Shown here piece after piece: positions 12,623 to 22,964 of a stretch of DNA of 64,000 nt. The position numbers were made by a program, and so were the translations under genes. The notes below the pieces were generated by a model. That model had not been told where the DNA came from and ran no database searches. It saw only the letters and a program-made list of their open reading frames with translations. The DNA comes from Atriophallophorus winterbourni (Eukaryota; Platyhelminthes; Trematoda; Plagiorchiida; Microphallidae). The stretch is taken from NCBI GenBank assembly GCA_013407085.1, contig JACCGJ010001929.1:206842-270841 (forward strand), read 5' to 3'. Position 1 is the stretch's first letter; each line of letters starts with the position of its first letter.

Positions 12623-15600
12623 TCAATGCATGGAACGAATAATAAACGTTTCTAACAAACCGGATTCATCAGCAGAAATTACGTTCGCGAAAATGACCTC
12701 GTATCTGACACTTAGAGACTTTGCGTAAGATTTGCTGGCCATCACCTCACCCGGATAACCATTTCGTGCTAGGGTAGTAGCCAACTGGACACTTTTGCCC
12801 CAGTTGATGTAAGCAGGCTTTATCAAACCGATAATACCAGTATTTAACGAACCGCGTGTACAGCCAATTTTGAGGGAAAGTGGCGTGCTATTTAGCAAAT
12901 ACTCTTCGTTAATCCCATGCAGTTTTTTCTGAACTTCCAGGCAAAAATCCAACAATCTTTCGAGATGAGAATTTTCGGTTGTATCCCATGGTCTTCCAGG
13001 CTCATTTTTGCTAATCACTACGATTTTATCGTTTGCTATACGTATTCTCTCCAGACCCTTGTAGCGTCTGCTCCACAACAAATCATCTATCATACAAACC
13101 GCCACGTTGACAACCTTCAGTGAGAACTGCCATTCTTCCGAACCGGAGAACCAATGTGTTGTATACAGGTTAGATAGATACAAGACAGCTATTCCGACAT
13201 TATTCAACGTTGCATTACAAACATCCAAATTAACTGTAGCAGATTTCGGCGTGTCACTCAATAGCCGATCGACCACATACTGAGGCAACAATTGCCGTAG
13301 AGTGTCGTTCAACTTGTCTTGCAGCAACTCAGCCTGCTCACGACAAATTTGCAATTCTCTCATACAAAGAAAATTCAATCGACAGTTGCGATCATTCAAA
13401 TTCAACATAGTCCACAGCATAAACACTGAGATCCAGGTCTCGGTAACCACGTCGTTCACAAAACTTTCGCTTGCCAGCAAAATATGGTCTGGTTTGTCAC
13501 CAACATTCTGCTTGTGTCGTTGAGAGAATCGTTCGTGGATGGACATGTAGACGGTTGCGTTGATTAACACGCCAAAGAGGCCCATCCAGTGTGGGTTTGT
13601 CGTGACTGCCATGTAATTCACAACAGCTATTAGTTGGAAACATATAACAGCGGTGTAATAGTTTTTCGACGTATCCATCGAATCTTCTATGATCATTGTG
13701 TAAGCAATTGAATGTAACGGTGGAACGATGAGCAGAACGAATAGAATTAATTTGCGAGTGACGTTTCTGCGTAGCAGGAGGAAGACTCGTCGAAGTGCCA
13801 CGTAACGAATGGATTCTACAAATCGCGTTGATGTCCATACCACACAACACACGAGAATGGCGGAACCTAGAATTTCCGACGCATGAATGATTTTGAATAG
13901 ATTGCTCTGTGGTAAGCGTTTCGTGAAATGATGGGAACACATGACCATTATACTAATTATCGTCAAGTTGGCAAAAGCATCCAACGCGGGGGCTAGTTTC
14001 AACGAGTCCACGTATATTGGATAGGTCGGATCATGAACATGGTTCAAATAGTGCCATTCAAGTTCTTTGTTGAGAAAAACATTAGTCCATCGCCCAATCG
14101 GGAGGTATTGCATCAATGTGATGTGGCGTTTAGGGTCCGCACGTAACTCAGTCACTAATCGAAGTACCTCAGCATCGAGGATGAATAATTTATCAGCTTC
14201 AGTCATTTGTGATTTGTCAGTATTCCACGCGGACGTGGGAATATCCATATTCTGCTGCTTCGATTCTCCACTTTTGGCGCTAAGACTAAATATGCTTCTC
14301 CTCCCACTGGCGCTTAACTTTGGTAAAGTTCGGTTGGAAAAATCTTGGTTAATAAGGGTTGATCTTCGCGTGCGACCGAGGCGGATTAAATTAATCACAC
14401 GAATGCATCTGCCGATAGTTCCAAGTTCAGAGCGCAATGATGACGACGAAGATCTCTCGGACATGGTAGTAATATCCTGGTGTACATAGTATGTTTGCAC
14501 ATGTTTGTAATCCACGAATAACTGCCCATTAACAATACGTTGTAGTTCAATGGTCACCCTTTGAGCTGGTTCTACTAAAAAGTGCGTGTGAACTTTGGCG
14601 TGGGTGCTCTCAGAAATGGTCACAAAACCAGGTGGACAAGCGTCTTTCAGTCTGGATGCGATAGTTATGTCGATTGATAGCAAATCGTAATGTATTCTGC
14701 GACAACCCCAGACCATAATTGTAGCGGATCCAGAGTGGACACCAATTTTGAGAAGAATGAGAGTGTTTCCTTCGATGGTTAAGTGTTCGTTCACACGAGT
14801 CATGTCTAGCCCTAGATCAACACAAGCTCTGGCATGATTCATTTTCGGCCTGGTCACGCCACAAGTGTAAAATGCTTTTTCAGCATCCACTCGGAGACGC
14901 TCACAACCGTGTATCTCCGCACGTTTGTCAAAATAATCCAACACATCAGAGAGAATCGTCACGAGTTTTTGTAGATCATTTTGCAAAGTAAGCTCTGGAA
15001 AGTTCACAATTTCTGCAACCAGAATGGTAATTTTCGCACCAGGTTGCTGGTATAGAAACCGCCTACCAAATGCTTGTCTGGAGTTTTCTCTGCCGCAATA
15101 TGCGTTCCAAATGTTAGGCGGCATCAACACACCTTGCAGGTTCTCTTGCGCCAGTTCTGCTTTCTTATTTCTTTTTTCTAAATGCACCGCTTGTCCCAGA
15201 TAAATAAAGGCAGCTCTCCGACGAATGGTGTTCCAAAATTGCAAATGAAAACCGCCTACAATCACAACCAAGCACGTGATGAAGCCTAAATTATTGTGAA
15301 GAGCCATTTCATCTGCATCACATAGGCGATGTCCAGTAGGTTCAATCGAGCGGCTTCTCAAAACACTTTTATTCCCAAAGGCAGTTTCGGCACACATTCC
15401 GAACTGCTGCTGAAATCCTGTCAGTACAGAGAACGCTAGTGAAAACAGTACAATCATTGTCAACGTGAGATCCAGCTTGACTGGTAAAAGTATGAATAAA
15501 CAAATCAATAATTTCAGGTACGGAACAATGGCAACCCACCTGGATGTAATGTCAGCGATCTCGTTAATCGCATAGACGAAAGCGGTGGTTAACAAGATGC

Positions 15601-15991
15601 ACGAGTATCGTGTGTACCACAAATGATTATACTGGTTAAATGTATACAAATATAGAATTGACACAACAAGTAAGGCTACCAATAAAATTTGAGCAGTTCC
15701 AGGCTTTTCATGGTTCGCTATGGCTGACGCACTCGGCAATGTGGTCCAAACGGTGAACAAAAACAAAAGCAGACTTATTCGAAAATTTCGCCTTGTGTCT
15801 TGAATCGAAGCCGCATTTAGGTAGTTCTCATACACGGTTGAGTGAAATGATAAAATGGAATTTAGATCAGTATAAACTTGAGACAATTTGTCGAGAAATG
15901 TTGACGAAGTTTCTCCAATTTGCGCCCAATTTTGTCGATGACTGAGTCGAAATATTCCTTTCCGAAGAAGCCAACCAACTTGACGTGGCAT
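12623..15991 (-). CDS. Intronless transmembrane adenylyl cyclase-like protein 1, probable pseudoenzyme
   Basis: 1122 residues in one exon with the layout of membrane adenylyl cyclases: cytosolic N-terminus, six hydrophobic segments (about 70-252), C1 cyclase domain (about 320-500), basic/Ser-rich linker, six more segments (about 665-866), C2 domain (about 920-1110). C1 is clearly homologous (ITILVAEIVNF, CGVTRPKMNHARACVDLGLDM in two parts, KIGVHSG, DLLSIDITIASRL). The two metal-binding aspartates, expected in AD-IVGF and GD-YY, are both glutamate (E327, E371). C2 keeps its fold motifs (YINWGKSVQLATT), but the catalytic Asn-Arg pair is Gln1069 and Thr1073, the adenine-contact Asp is Ile1062 and the Lys is Arg984. 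ATP turnover is therefore unlikely; heterodimer or scaffold roles are possible. The start is the first ATG after an in-frame TGA. The long intact frame argues for selection. Metazoan tmAC genes usually have introns, so retroposed ancestry is inferred. A paralogue lies at 25111-28338. Confidence 0.88.
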   Translation of the reverse strand: MPRQVGWLLRKGIFRLSHRQNWAQIGETSSTFLDKLSQVYTDLNSILSFHSTVYENYLNAASIQDTRRNFRISLLLFLFTVWTTLPSASAIANHEKPGTAQILLVALLVVSILYLYTFNQYNHLWYTRYSCILLTTAFVYAINEIADITSRWVAIVPYLKLLICLFILLPVKLDLTLTMIVLFSLAFSVLTGFQQQFGMCAETAFGNKSVLRSRSIEPTGHRLCDADEMALHNNLGFITCLVVIVGGFHLQFWNTIRRRAAFIYLGQAVHLEKRNKKAELAQENLQGVLMPPNIWNAYCGRENSRQAFGRRFLYQQPGAKITILVAEIVNFPELTLQNDLQKLVTILSDVLDYFDKRAEIHGCERLRVDAEKAFYTCGVTRPKMNHARACVDLGLDMTRVNEHLTIEGNTLILLKIGVHSGSATIMVWGCRRIHYDLLSIDITIASRLKDACPPGFVTISESTHAKVHTHFLVEPAQRVTIELQRIVNGQLFVDYKHVQTYYVHQDITTMSERSSSSSLRSELGTIGRCIRVINLIRLGRTRRSTLINQDFSNRTLPKLSASGRRSIFSLSAKSGESKQQNMDIPTSAWNTDKSQMTEADKLFILDAEVLRLVTELRADPKRHITLMQYLPIGRWTNVFLNKELEWHYLNHVHDPTYPIYVDSLKLAPALDAFANLTIISIMVMCSHHFTKRLPQSNLFKIIHASEILGSAILVCCVVWTSTRFVESIRYVALRRVFLLLRRNVTRKLILFVLLIVPPLHSIAYTMIIEDSMDTSKNYYTAVICFQLIAVVNYMAVTTNPHWMGLFGVLINATVYMSIHERFSQRHKQNVGDKPDHILLASESFVNDVVTETWISVFMLWTMLNLNDRNCRLNFLCMRELQICREQAELLQDKLNDTLRQLLPQYVVDRLLSDTPKSATVNLDVCNATLNNVGIAVLYLSNLYTTHWFSGSEEWQFSLKVVNVAVCMIDDLLWSRRYKGLERIRIANDKIVVISKNEPGRPWDTTENSHLERLLDFCLEVQKKLHGINEEYLLNSTPLSLKIGCTRGSLNTGIIGLIKPAYINWGKSVQLATTLARNGYPGEVMASKSYAKSLSVRYEVIFANVISADESGLLETFIIRSMH

Positions 15992-16702
15992 TTCCAGTCA
16001 GCTGATGAGCTGAGCTGTTCGGTCGATTGCGTGAAATTTGAATTCGTTGAAATCATTACACCTTGTGTTTGTTACACCATGTATCACTTTTACAATCAAC
16101 ATCAAATTTGGGATGCTGATGCATACATTAGCCATTTGTGCGCGTTAGAGCGCACTCTACTGGAAAAAGCAAAGATTTCTTTGCGAAGGCAGAGCCGCTC
16201 TTTGTCATCCGGCGTTGACCATGAACGGTTGAACCGAGAAAATCATCATTCGATAACCAGGAAATTGCTCGAAAACGAGAGAGAATTTATTTTAAATGAA
16301 CCCAAAAAAGTCCACGTGAATGAAGCTCACGGTGATCGAAAACAGAAGCTTGGTTATCAGCGGCGAGCAGGAAACGATGGCGTAAGCTCGCATGAAACTT
16401 ACAATGTTTTATCGCGTTCCCAAACGAAAGGTCACTCATCAAATGGAGTTGCAGGACGTAGAGCGAACAGTGCAGCGCGCCCACAAGTCGGAATCACTAC
16501 ACGGTACAGCTTGGCAAACGGAAATCAAAATAATGTTCAACGCACAAAGCAAGCAGCAGCTGCAGGGCGTCTGAACAAGTATTACACTCGAATGCGGCTC
16601 GGAAGGGTCCCACGCATTGACCTTGTACAACCCATGTCAAGTTGGGAACTACTTGACAGCCAGTCTCACACAAACGAACCGTGGAACTTATTAGAAACGT
16701 GA
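15920..16702 (+). CDS. Hypothetical basic protein, divergent from cyclase-like gene 1
   Basis: A 260-codon open frame (208 codons if the second plausible Met at 16079 is used) ends at 16702, with AATAAA at 16775-16780. The later start would avoid the 72-bp antisense overlap with the 5' end of cyclase-like gene 1. The product is rich in Arg, Lys, Gln, Asn and Ser. Its central part (YNQHQIWDADAY, LERTLLEKAKISLRRQ) could form a helix; the C-terminus (MRLGRVPRIDLVQPMSSW) has no motif I recognise. No signal peptide or TM segment is apparent. I do not know the family. A bidirectional promoter with the cyclase-like gene is possible. It could also be a chance frame, though its length makes that less likely. 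Confidence 0.45.
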   Translation: MRPILSMTESKYSFPKKPTNLTWHFQSADELSCSVDCVKFEFVEIITPCVCYTMYHFYNQHQIWDADAYISHLCALERTLLEKAKISLRRQSRSLSSGVDHERLNRENHHSITRKLLENEREFILNEPKKVHVNEAHGDRKQKLGYQRRAGNDGVSSHETYNVLSRSQTKGHSSNGVAGRRANSAARPQVGITTRYSLANGNQNNVQRTKQAAAAGRLNKYYTRMRLGRVPRIDLVQPMSSWELLDSQSHTNEPWNLLET

Positions 16703-16774
16703 GATTAAACAGCTTGTATGATGCAAAACAGAGCACCAAAACGAGAAACATCTCTGAGTTTTAAACTGGATGGA

Positions 16775-16780
16775 AATAAA
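16775..16780 (+). terminator. AATAAA poly(A) signal after the hypothetical gene
   Basis: Canonical hexamer 73 bp beyond the stop at 16702, on the same strand. It modestly supports transcription of that frame. 16781-17689 contains nothing else that I recognise. Confidence 0.4.
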
Positions 16781-17689
16781 ATCAGTCCAGACAATGTCTT
16801 TTCAAAATGTTGTCCCATAACATGGTACTGGAGTATGGTTGTTAATTACGTGGAATTATACACGAGTGTGGCGAAATAGAACATTCTAATCATCAGTAGC
16901 ATCGCATGTTCAAGATCGACGGTTCAATGTGTTATGTTTAAAAAATGAACACTTTACGACACCACAGGATCACGGCATGAAAGAAAATATGAAAACATAG
17001 TGGTATATAACGAATAGAGTATATCAAATGTATGGCTCACGAATAACGTTCCTTTGCGTGTGTAAGTCTTATTTCGCTTTAAATATTGCCATACAAGGAG
17101 AGCTCACCGCATGTTTAGTTAGAGAATTTCAGAAAAATATGGAATGTACGGCAAAAATGACACCGACAATCGAAACGGGATCTTGGGATTTAAAGAGATT
17201 AGGTATATCCTCCAGTAGATACGATCCTACATTGGTTCGAGTCCAATAGAAGGCTACGGCGCGATATTATAATTATTATTACCTATAGAGCTGTGTTCGT
17301 AATATCACTTGTCAATTGAAATATGGTAGGTTGTGTCAGACCAAATACCGGATGCAAGCAACTTCTCTTGAATGCGGTATCATATATGTGGTTTTAAAGA
17401 GCCATCTTGAATTCCAATTCGCCAAAATATTAAAACGGACCGCTTCGAACCGAATTTTCAAATTTGAAAGCAAAGACTGCTAATGTGTTACATATGGCAC
17501 ATCTAGGAAAATCAGCACTACATTGAAAACAAAGCCGTGAATCCGAAAATATCATTAAAATGAGAAAGAATTCCAGTGCTTAATTTGTGGTTCAGTTCAT
17601 TCATTCTTAGATTTATTCATAGATGATATTCAGGTAAAAAAAGTTAGACTCAAAAAATGTTAACCGAGTCGGATGGTAAAAAATATATT

Positions 17690-18155
17690 CAAAGTAATTC
17701 AAAGTTTTAATGGTCCAAAAAGTAAATACTTTACAGTAACCACAGATTAAAAATATAGGGAATTCATAAAAACAACACAAATGTTTCATACACATGGAAA
17801 GTCAGCACGTGTATTCAGGTGCAAGGTTGGGTTTGGTCAACATATACTTGTCAAGTTCAGCCTTGAACATGTTCAGGCTTGTTGTGCAAATGATATGTGG
17901 GGGCAGGGAGTTCAATAGAAAACAGACTCTGACAGCAAAGAAAAACCTTCGACAATTTGATCTGGAGTGTGGGATAATTAACTTGTATCCATGCTATCTG
18001 CTACCACGTGCTTCTTGCCGATGAAACAGGTGTTCAAGTGGGTGATCCACTGTATGCAGAATGTTGAAAAGCAGGATCAAGTCACCCCTGAGACGACGGT
18101 ACGAAAAGTCAAAGAGGTTTAGTGTTGCAATCCGCTCCTCGTATAGCCCTTTCAA
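17690..18155 (-). mobile_element. CR1-like 3' fragment
   Basis: Minus-strand translation from 18155 gives ERIATLNLFDFSYRRLRGD, then HPLEHLFHRQE, then IPHSRSNCRRFFFAVRVCF and a stop near 17800. The 3' UTR ends: ctgtggttactgtaaag, ttttggaccattaaaac, and a tail built on TTTGAATTAC at about 17688-17707. It is the same lineage as 41068-41390 and a sister subfamily to the copy ending at 6890, which has a TTGAA tail. Confidence 0.85.
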
Positions 18156-18159
18156 AAAT

Positions 18160-19770
18160 AAATAATGTTAAAAATATTGTAAAACGTGAAAACATACTTA
18201 TCCATGTGAGCATCTAGTAGTTTTGTAAAGCGTCAATGTATTCAGATTGTACCAAGTGAGTATGTAAACTGTTCCACAATTTCACATTACGAACGGATAA
18301 TGCGTATTTGCGGAGCTCAACATGCTGTGCTGGTGGTAAAGTTTGGTTGGTGACCACGCAGATGTGTGTTGTTGAAAAGAAGTAACACGGCTGTATGGAT
18401 GATTTATTTGATTAGGCCCTGTCCACATGTAGATAAATGCTCCTTGTTGCTATCTGTATTGGTTTGAATGTAATTTCAATATTCTAAGTCGCATTTCGTG
18501 TGAATGATTAGAAAGTCCAAAAACGAACTTTGTCGCTCTGGGCTGTGGAGTTTCCAATACCTGAGAATCTTTTTCAACCAAAGACCCCATACCGGTATAG
18601 CATATTCGATATGAGGACGGGTATAGGTTGAAATCAATTTGCAGCTTTTAATGGCGTCAAACGAACCTAGAGATCTTCTAAGGAAATCCAAATTGCTTTC
18701 AGATTTGCTGGCATCGCTTTGCATAGTTTCCTAAGTCAGACTGAATAATCACGCCTAAATCTTTTTTTGGAGGAAGCGGGTTTAATAACAGTTCGACCTA
18801 TAGATTATTTTTGTTCAACTTGCTGTTGAGCGATAATAAGGTGGATTTCGTGGCATTCAGTGGCATTTCGTTACCTAGGAACCCGGCATAAAGTATATCG
18901 AGATCCCGTTGCAGATTCTCTATATCGGCTGTGGAGTTTATCTTAAGCAAAAGCTTTGCGTCGTCTGTGAAAATAAGCACTGGCAACCTTATTATAGTAG
19001 GTAAGTCGTTTTAATATATTAGAAACAAGAGCGGTCCGAGGACTGATCCTTGTGGGACACCTGAGGCAATTTGAATTGACACGGATAGCTCAGATATGAA
19101 TCGCACGTACATCTTACGGGGTATTAACCATTCTGTTATCCATGCGTGGAGTTCACCATCTACTTCGTAGGAAAGGAGTTTCGACGAGAAAACTTCATGA
19201 TTAACACAATCAAATGCTTTTTGAGTTACCAGCATCCAGTAGCTCGGACCAAGATTCTTTTGCTAATAGCAAGTTTGTCAGGCAAGATTGTGTTTTTCCT
19301 GAATCCATGCTGTGCTTCAGCGATTAAGTTATTGATCGCAAGGTGATTCCACAAGGCATTAGCTATGATGAACTTCATTACGTTAGATAGCACTTGTAAT
19401 AAAGCCATCGGAGGTAGTTTAGCTGATTTTTCCTGTCGCTGAAACTGTAGATTTAACTAATCAGGGCAGTTTTACATCTTTTTGGCACGAAGCTCTGTTC
19501 GAACATTATCTGGAACACGTCACGCATCAGTATTACCAATTCTGAAGACAGATTATAGGGCATATATTGTCTATTCCGGGTACCTGTTTTCTTTATTGTC
19601 AACAATTTTGTTTTAACAATGTTGGGGGTTTCTACCTCGTTAAGTATTGACAGGCTGCAACTGTTAGAATTTAGAAACTCTCTGTGTCGACACTTTTGAA
19701 ATTGCTGATGATGATGTTGCCGAAGAACGGTTGCAAAATTTTTAAATGATGTCACTATGCCAGTAGGAGC
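18160..19770 (-). mobile_element. Second, more divergent CR1/jockey-like retrotransposon fragment
   Basis: Minus strand, in order: a linker region (19755-19453), AEAQHGFRKN, then TQKAFDCVNHE, ASGVPQGSVLGPLLF (about 19070), LIFTDDAKLL (about 18975) and the C-terminal RKYALSVRNVKLWNSL (about 18290). The active-site box reads TDD instead of ADD in a frame broken several times. Sequence differs clearly from the dominant CR1 lineage, so this is an older or different family. Confidence 0.82.
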
Positions 19771-19980
19771 GGCAAGTGCGGCATTCCCATTTGCTGACGT
19801 GGCGGTACAATGCTTCGGGATTCATAACGAATTTTTCGACTAGACACTGATTTGGAATGAGACAGACACACTTACTTCTTAACAAGGTGTATTTGCACTG
19901 TAATGGAAAGTGTTCGTGGCCGATTGGAGAATCATAATCATGAAAAAAAGAAAGTTTGTAATGAATCGGTGAGAGAAGTT

Positions 19981-20023
19981 TATTGGTAACGTTTCGCTTG
20001 TGACTCAGAAGCTTCGTCAGGTG
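19981..20023 (-). ncRNA. Hammerhead ribozyme (family B), left arm
   Basis: Minus strand: CTGACGA (20020-20014), stem II GCUU/AAGC with a 9-nt loop, then GAAAC-GUU (19995-19988) and ACCAATA. Both core strands are intact and the cleavage triplet is GUU (UH rule satisfied). The 5' strand of stem I has mutated (CATTCAC rather than ATTGGT), so stem I would pair poorly here. Confidence 0.65.
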
Positions 20024-20061
20024 AATGAAACTTAAGCTTGATCTCTGTTCGTACGGACAAA

Positions 20062-20107
20062 TTTGGTATGACGAAGTTTCTGCGTCAGAAGCGAAACGTT
20101 ACCAATG
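20062..20107 (+). ncRNA. Hammerhead ribozyme (family B), right arm
   Basis: TTGGT (stem I), ATGACGA, stem II GUUUCUG/CAGAAGC (7 bp with one G-U, triloop CGU), GAAAC-GUU, ACCAA (stem I). Stem I pairs fully over five bases. The first core strand reads AUGACGA instead of CUGACGA, probably lowering activity. The four copies together define the family consensus: AUUGGU and ACCAAU flanking the core. Confidence 0.68.
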
Positions 20108-20704
20108 AACTGCTCTCAACTATTCATTACAAACTTTCTTTTTTCATGTAGTTAGTTATAGCTGAAAGTGTTTTCGAGATGCTACAACGGAGTGCTTGAG
20201 AGTTCTATGTGTTTAGGCGTTGGGCTATACAAAACGAACCACTCGAGATTACTAAGGCAATGCAGCCAATACGGTGGACGGATCGGACATATCAACGGTC
20301 TTGTGCCAAGTAATGTACCTGTAAAACATTCAGGCGAAACATCTTTAGTCTACGCACAGCAAATAGTACGATAGCCAAACCTGACTTTAAATATCCGGTC
20401 TTTTAAGCCATCTTGCAATATGCAAACGGAGATTTTGACGACAATTTCGCTTTATATCACATAAAATGTTTTTTTATCAAGCACACTGATTTAGTGCAAC
20501 TGATCAGGGTTGACCATCCTAGGAATCTGTTTGACTTGTCTCCTCATAGTTCCAACTGTGTGCATCATCTACAATCATTAACCAAAACGAGTCGCGATAA
20601 ATTCTTACCTATTCCTTTACCTCGATCCTGGAGCGCGCTGCATGCAGCAGTCATCATTTCTCCATCCCATATCGTTTTTAATCAACGGTTGGACGCACAT
20701 TTTT

Positions 20705-21830
20705 AGGGGGGTGTTTAGTCAATGCCAAGAGTTTTCATATCTCTTTTGCAAACGTCTTTGTACCGCAAGTGCGGTTTTCCCAATGGTCGACGTCCTGATT
20801 TAAACTCATCATAGAGTAGATCTTTCGGAATACGATCATTCTCCATTCTATAGACATGACCAAGCCACCGCAGGCGGCGCTGACGTAATAAGGTGAACAT
20901 GCTCTGTAGACCAGATTTTGAAAGCACTTCAGCATTAGCCACTTTGTCCATCTAAATATATGTTCAAGATACGATGAATGCTTCGTCGATGGAAAGCATT
21001 CAGCTTTCATTCGTCTGGCGTGGGTAGTCCAGTTTTCACTAGCGGACAGTAAAGCATTTCGTACACACGCGCTGTATACCATCATCTTGGTCTTTACACT
21101 CAACTTTCGTTTATCTAAGAAACGAGAGTTCAATCGGGACAAAATGATAGCTGCTCTGCAAAGCTGCTTATCAATATCCGTGTCTAGTGAGAGGTTGAAC
21201 CAAGATATGTGAAATGATGTACTGGTTCAAGCTGGCAATTTCAAACAGTGATGACTGGAGGCGATACAATCCCTTGTCCAAGGACTTTGGTTTTGCTCAT
21301 GCTGATTGTTAGCCCAAATTCATTGCATGTCGACGAAAGACAGTCCATTAGCGACTGCGGGTGTTCTTTGGAGTGAGCAATATTGGTTTCATCGTCGGCA
21401 AACAGCAGTCAAGGATAAGCACATCCAGTGCCTTGGTTTCTGCCATCAACCGGTTCAGGTTGAAAAGCTTGCCATCACTTCGTGTGCCTAGGTAAATGCC
21501 TTCTGTTATGGTCCTAAAAGCGTGCTTTATAAGCAGAGCAAAGAAAATGCCGAACAGCGTGGGAGCAAGAACACACCCTTGTTTGACGCCTCGGCGAATT
21601 TCAAAGTTTCTGAACTGCAATCGTTAAAATGTACTGAGCCCTTCATGCCAGTGTGAAACGAAATAATGAGATTGAGCAGTCTTGGGGGGGCAGCATATAA
21701 GATGATTCATTTTGAAAAGATCCTTCCTGCTGTCGTAATCGAATGCCTTCGTTAAATGGTTTTGATGTACATCAAATAAATGGGAACTCAACATCGTGTG
21801 ATTTCGCTGAAATTGGTTCAATTAACAGTT
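20705..21830 (-). mobile_element. Non-LTR reverse transcriptase fragment of another family
   Basis: Minus strand: LTKAFDYDSRKDLFKM (about 21760), RRGVKQGCVLAPTLFGIFFA (about 21590), then after frame changes SRFLDKRKLSVKTKMMVY and a C-terminal segment RLRWLGHVYRMENDRIPKD ending near 20715. The order (QGC motif, then a LGHV-RM C-terminal block) is typical of elements of the RTE-like group and differs from the element at 6891-9420. The ADD box lies in a broken stretch near 21410. Inactive. 20156-20704 has no assignable feature. Confidence 0.8.
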
Positions 21831-22727
21831 GATGGAATCAGATCACCAGCACAATATTAAGTGATATTTGGCTATTTCTTGAAACCGTCTGTCAGCAACA
21901 CGGCCTCGTTCATCAAGAAGTCATACAAGGAGGCAGCGCGCTTACAGTAGGCAACAATTGAGGTCTACGAAATACCGATTCGTTTCTAAACTAATGCTTT
22001 TTTCACCGAGGTGGATAGGACAAGTGGGTTACAAAAAGATGTAATGGCATTTGAATAAAATACCAGTTTGTCGGATCATATCAAACTGAACTTTCGATAA
22101 ATTATCAACGAACCACTTTGTATTGATTGGGCAATTATATCGACAGATAAACGTTTAGTAAATAGTTCACCGTAATCGCCAGGACTGGAGAATATGTATA
22201 TGAAGCACTTTAAAAAGAACACCACAAACTATTAGGCCAACGTTATAGTGGCGCCAAGTTGATGACATTTGTTATCATACAGTGGCAACAGTTAAATGAC
22301 TTCTTTAAACATTTAAATGACTTAGACCCCATGATAACGGTCACAGTGGTAGTAGAAACTTGCACAGGCACCCTTCCATTATTGGAATGTTCGGCGCACA
22401 AAGTAGATGGTAAGATAAACCTTTAGCCGATTGAAAACCCATCGATACAGATGCTGTCCTGCGATACCCATCCGCTCATCCAAGACAGGTCTTCAAATCC
22501 ATAGGTTCATCCATTTTCCATAAGATAGAACACCTACGCAGCTATGAAAAGAATGAAAACAGGCTCATCATGAAGCCAGCCAACGGCTCACAGACCACGG
22601 CTATCCGAAGAGTTTTGTAAAACGCCCATTGTTGAAGTAAGTTAGCCAATATTCAGCTTATACTTGATATTTAATTTGATTTTTCTAATTATTTAAAACT
22701 TAACCGCTTAACAAAAATGTTCATTTG

Positions 22728-22780
22728 CATGCATTTCCATCACACATACAACCCACAAGTGTTCACATGTAGCAGATTGA
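22728..22780 (-). repeat. Short piece of the family A ribozyme repeat
   Basis: The plus strand reads tttgcatgcatttccatcac followed by acatacaaccc, matching the segment just downstream of the hammerhead in other minus-oriented copies (54150-54190, 55840-55875). The core itself is absent. 21831-22727 has no other recognisable feature. Confidence 0.5.
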
Positions 22781-22964
22781 TGCAAATTGACCGCCGATCT
22801 TGTTCTGGCCTGCGTGACTTGATTCATTGACCGGAATATGGATGGCAGTGCAGTCAGAATATTCGGAAAGAACAAATATAATTGCTATACTTTCCGAATA
22901 TTAAGTTAATGTGATGGACACGAACTAGTGTGCATGAGCGACAAATGCAAACCACGAGATTTCG

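Larger units (their letters stand above)
19941..20155. repeat. Inverted repeat, ~90-bp arms, each with a family B hammerhead
   Basis: The left arm (about 19941-20030) runs gaaaaaaagaaagtttgtaa to gcttcgtcag. The right arm (about 20066-20155) is its near reverse complement, ending caaactttctttttt. About 35 bp separate them. Both arms contain the ribozyme motif in opposite orientation, so a transcript across the locus would fold into one long hairpin. The arrangement suggests two copies of one element inserted or copied head to head. Confidence 0.8.

Noticed and set aside
13302..14489. Frames on both strands inside cyclase-like gene 1
   Set aside because: Antisense or alternative-frame shadows of a clearly homologous 1122-codon frame.
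16005..16025. CTGATGAGCTGAGC, a hammerhead-like start
   Set aside because: No GAAA strand or stem I partner follows; it is part of an open reading frame.
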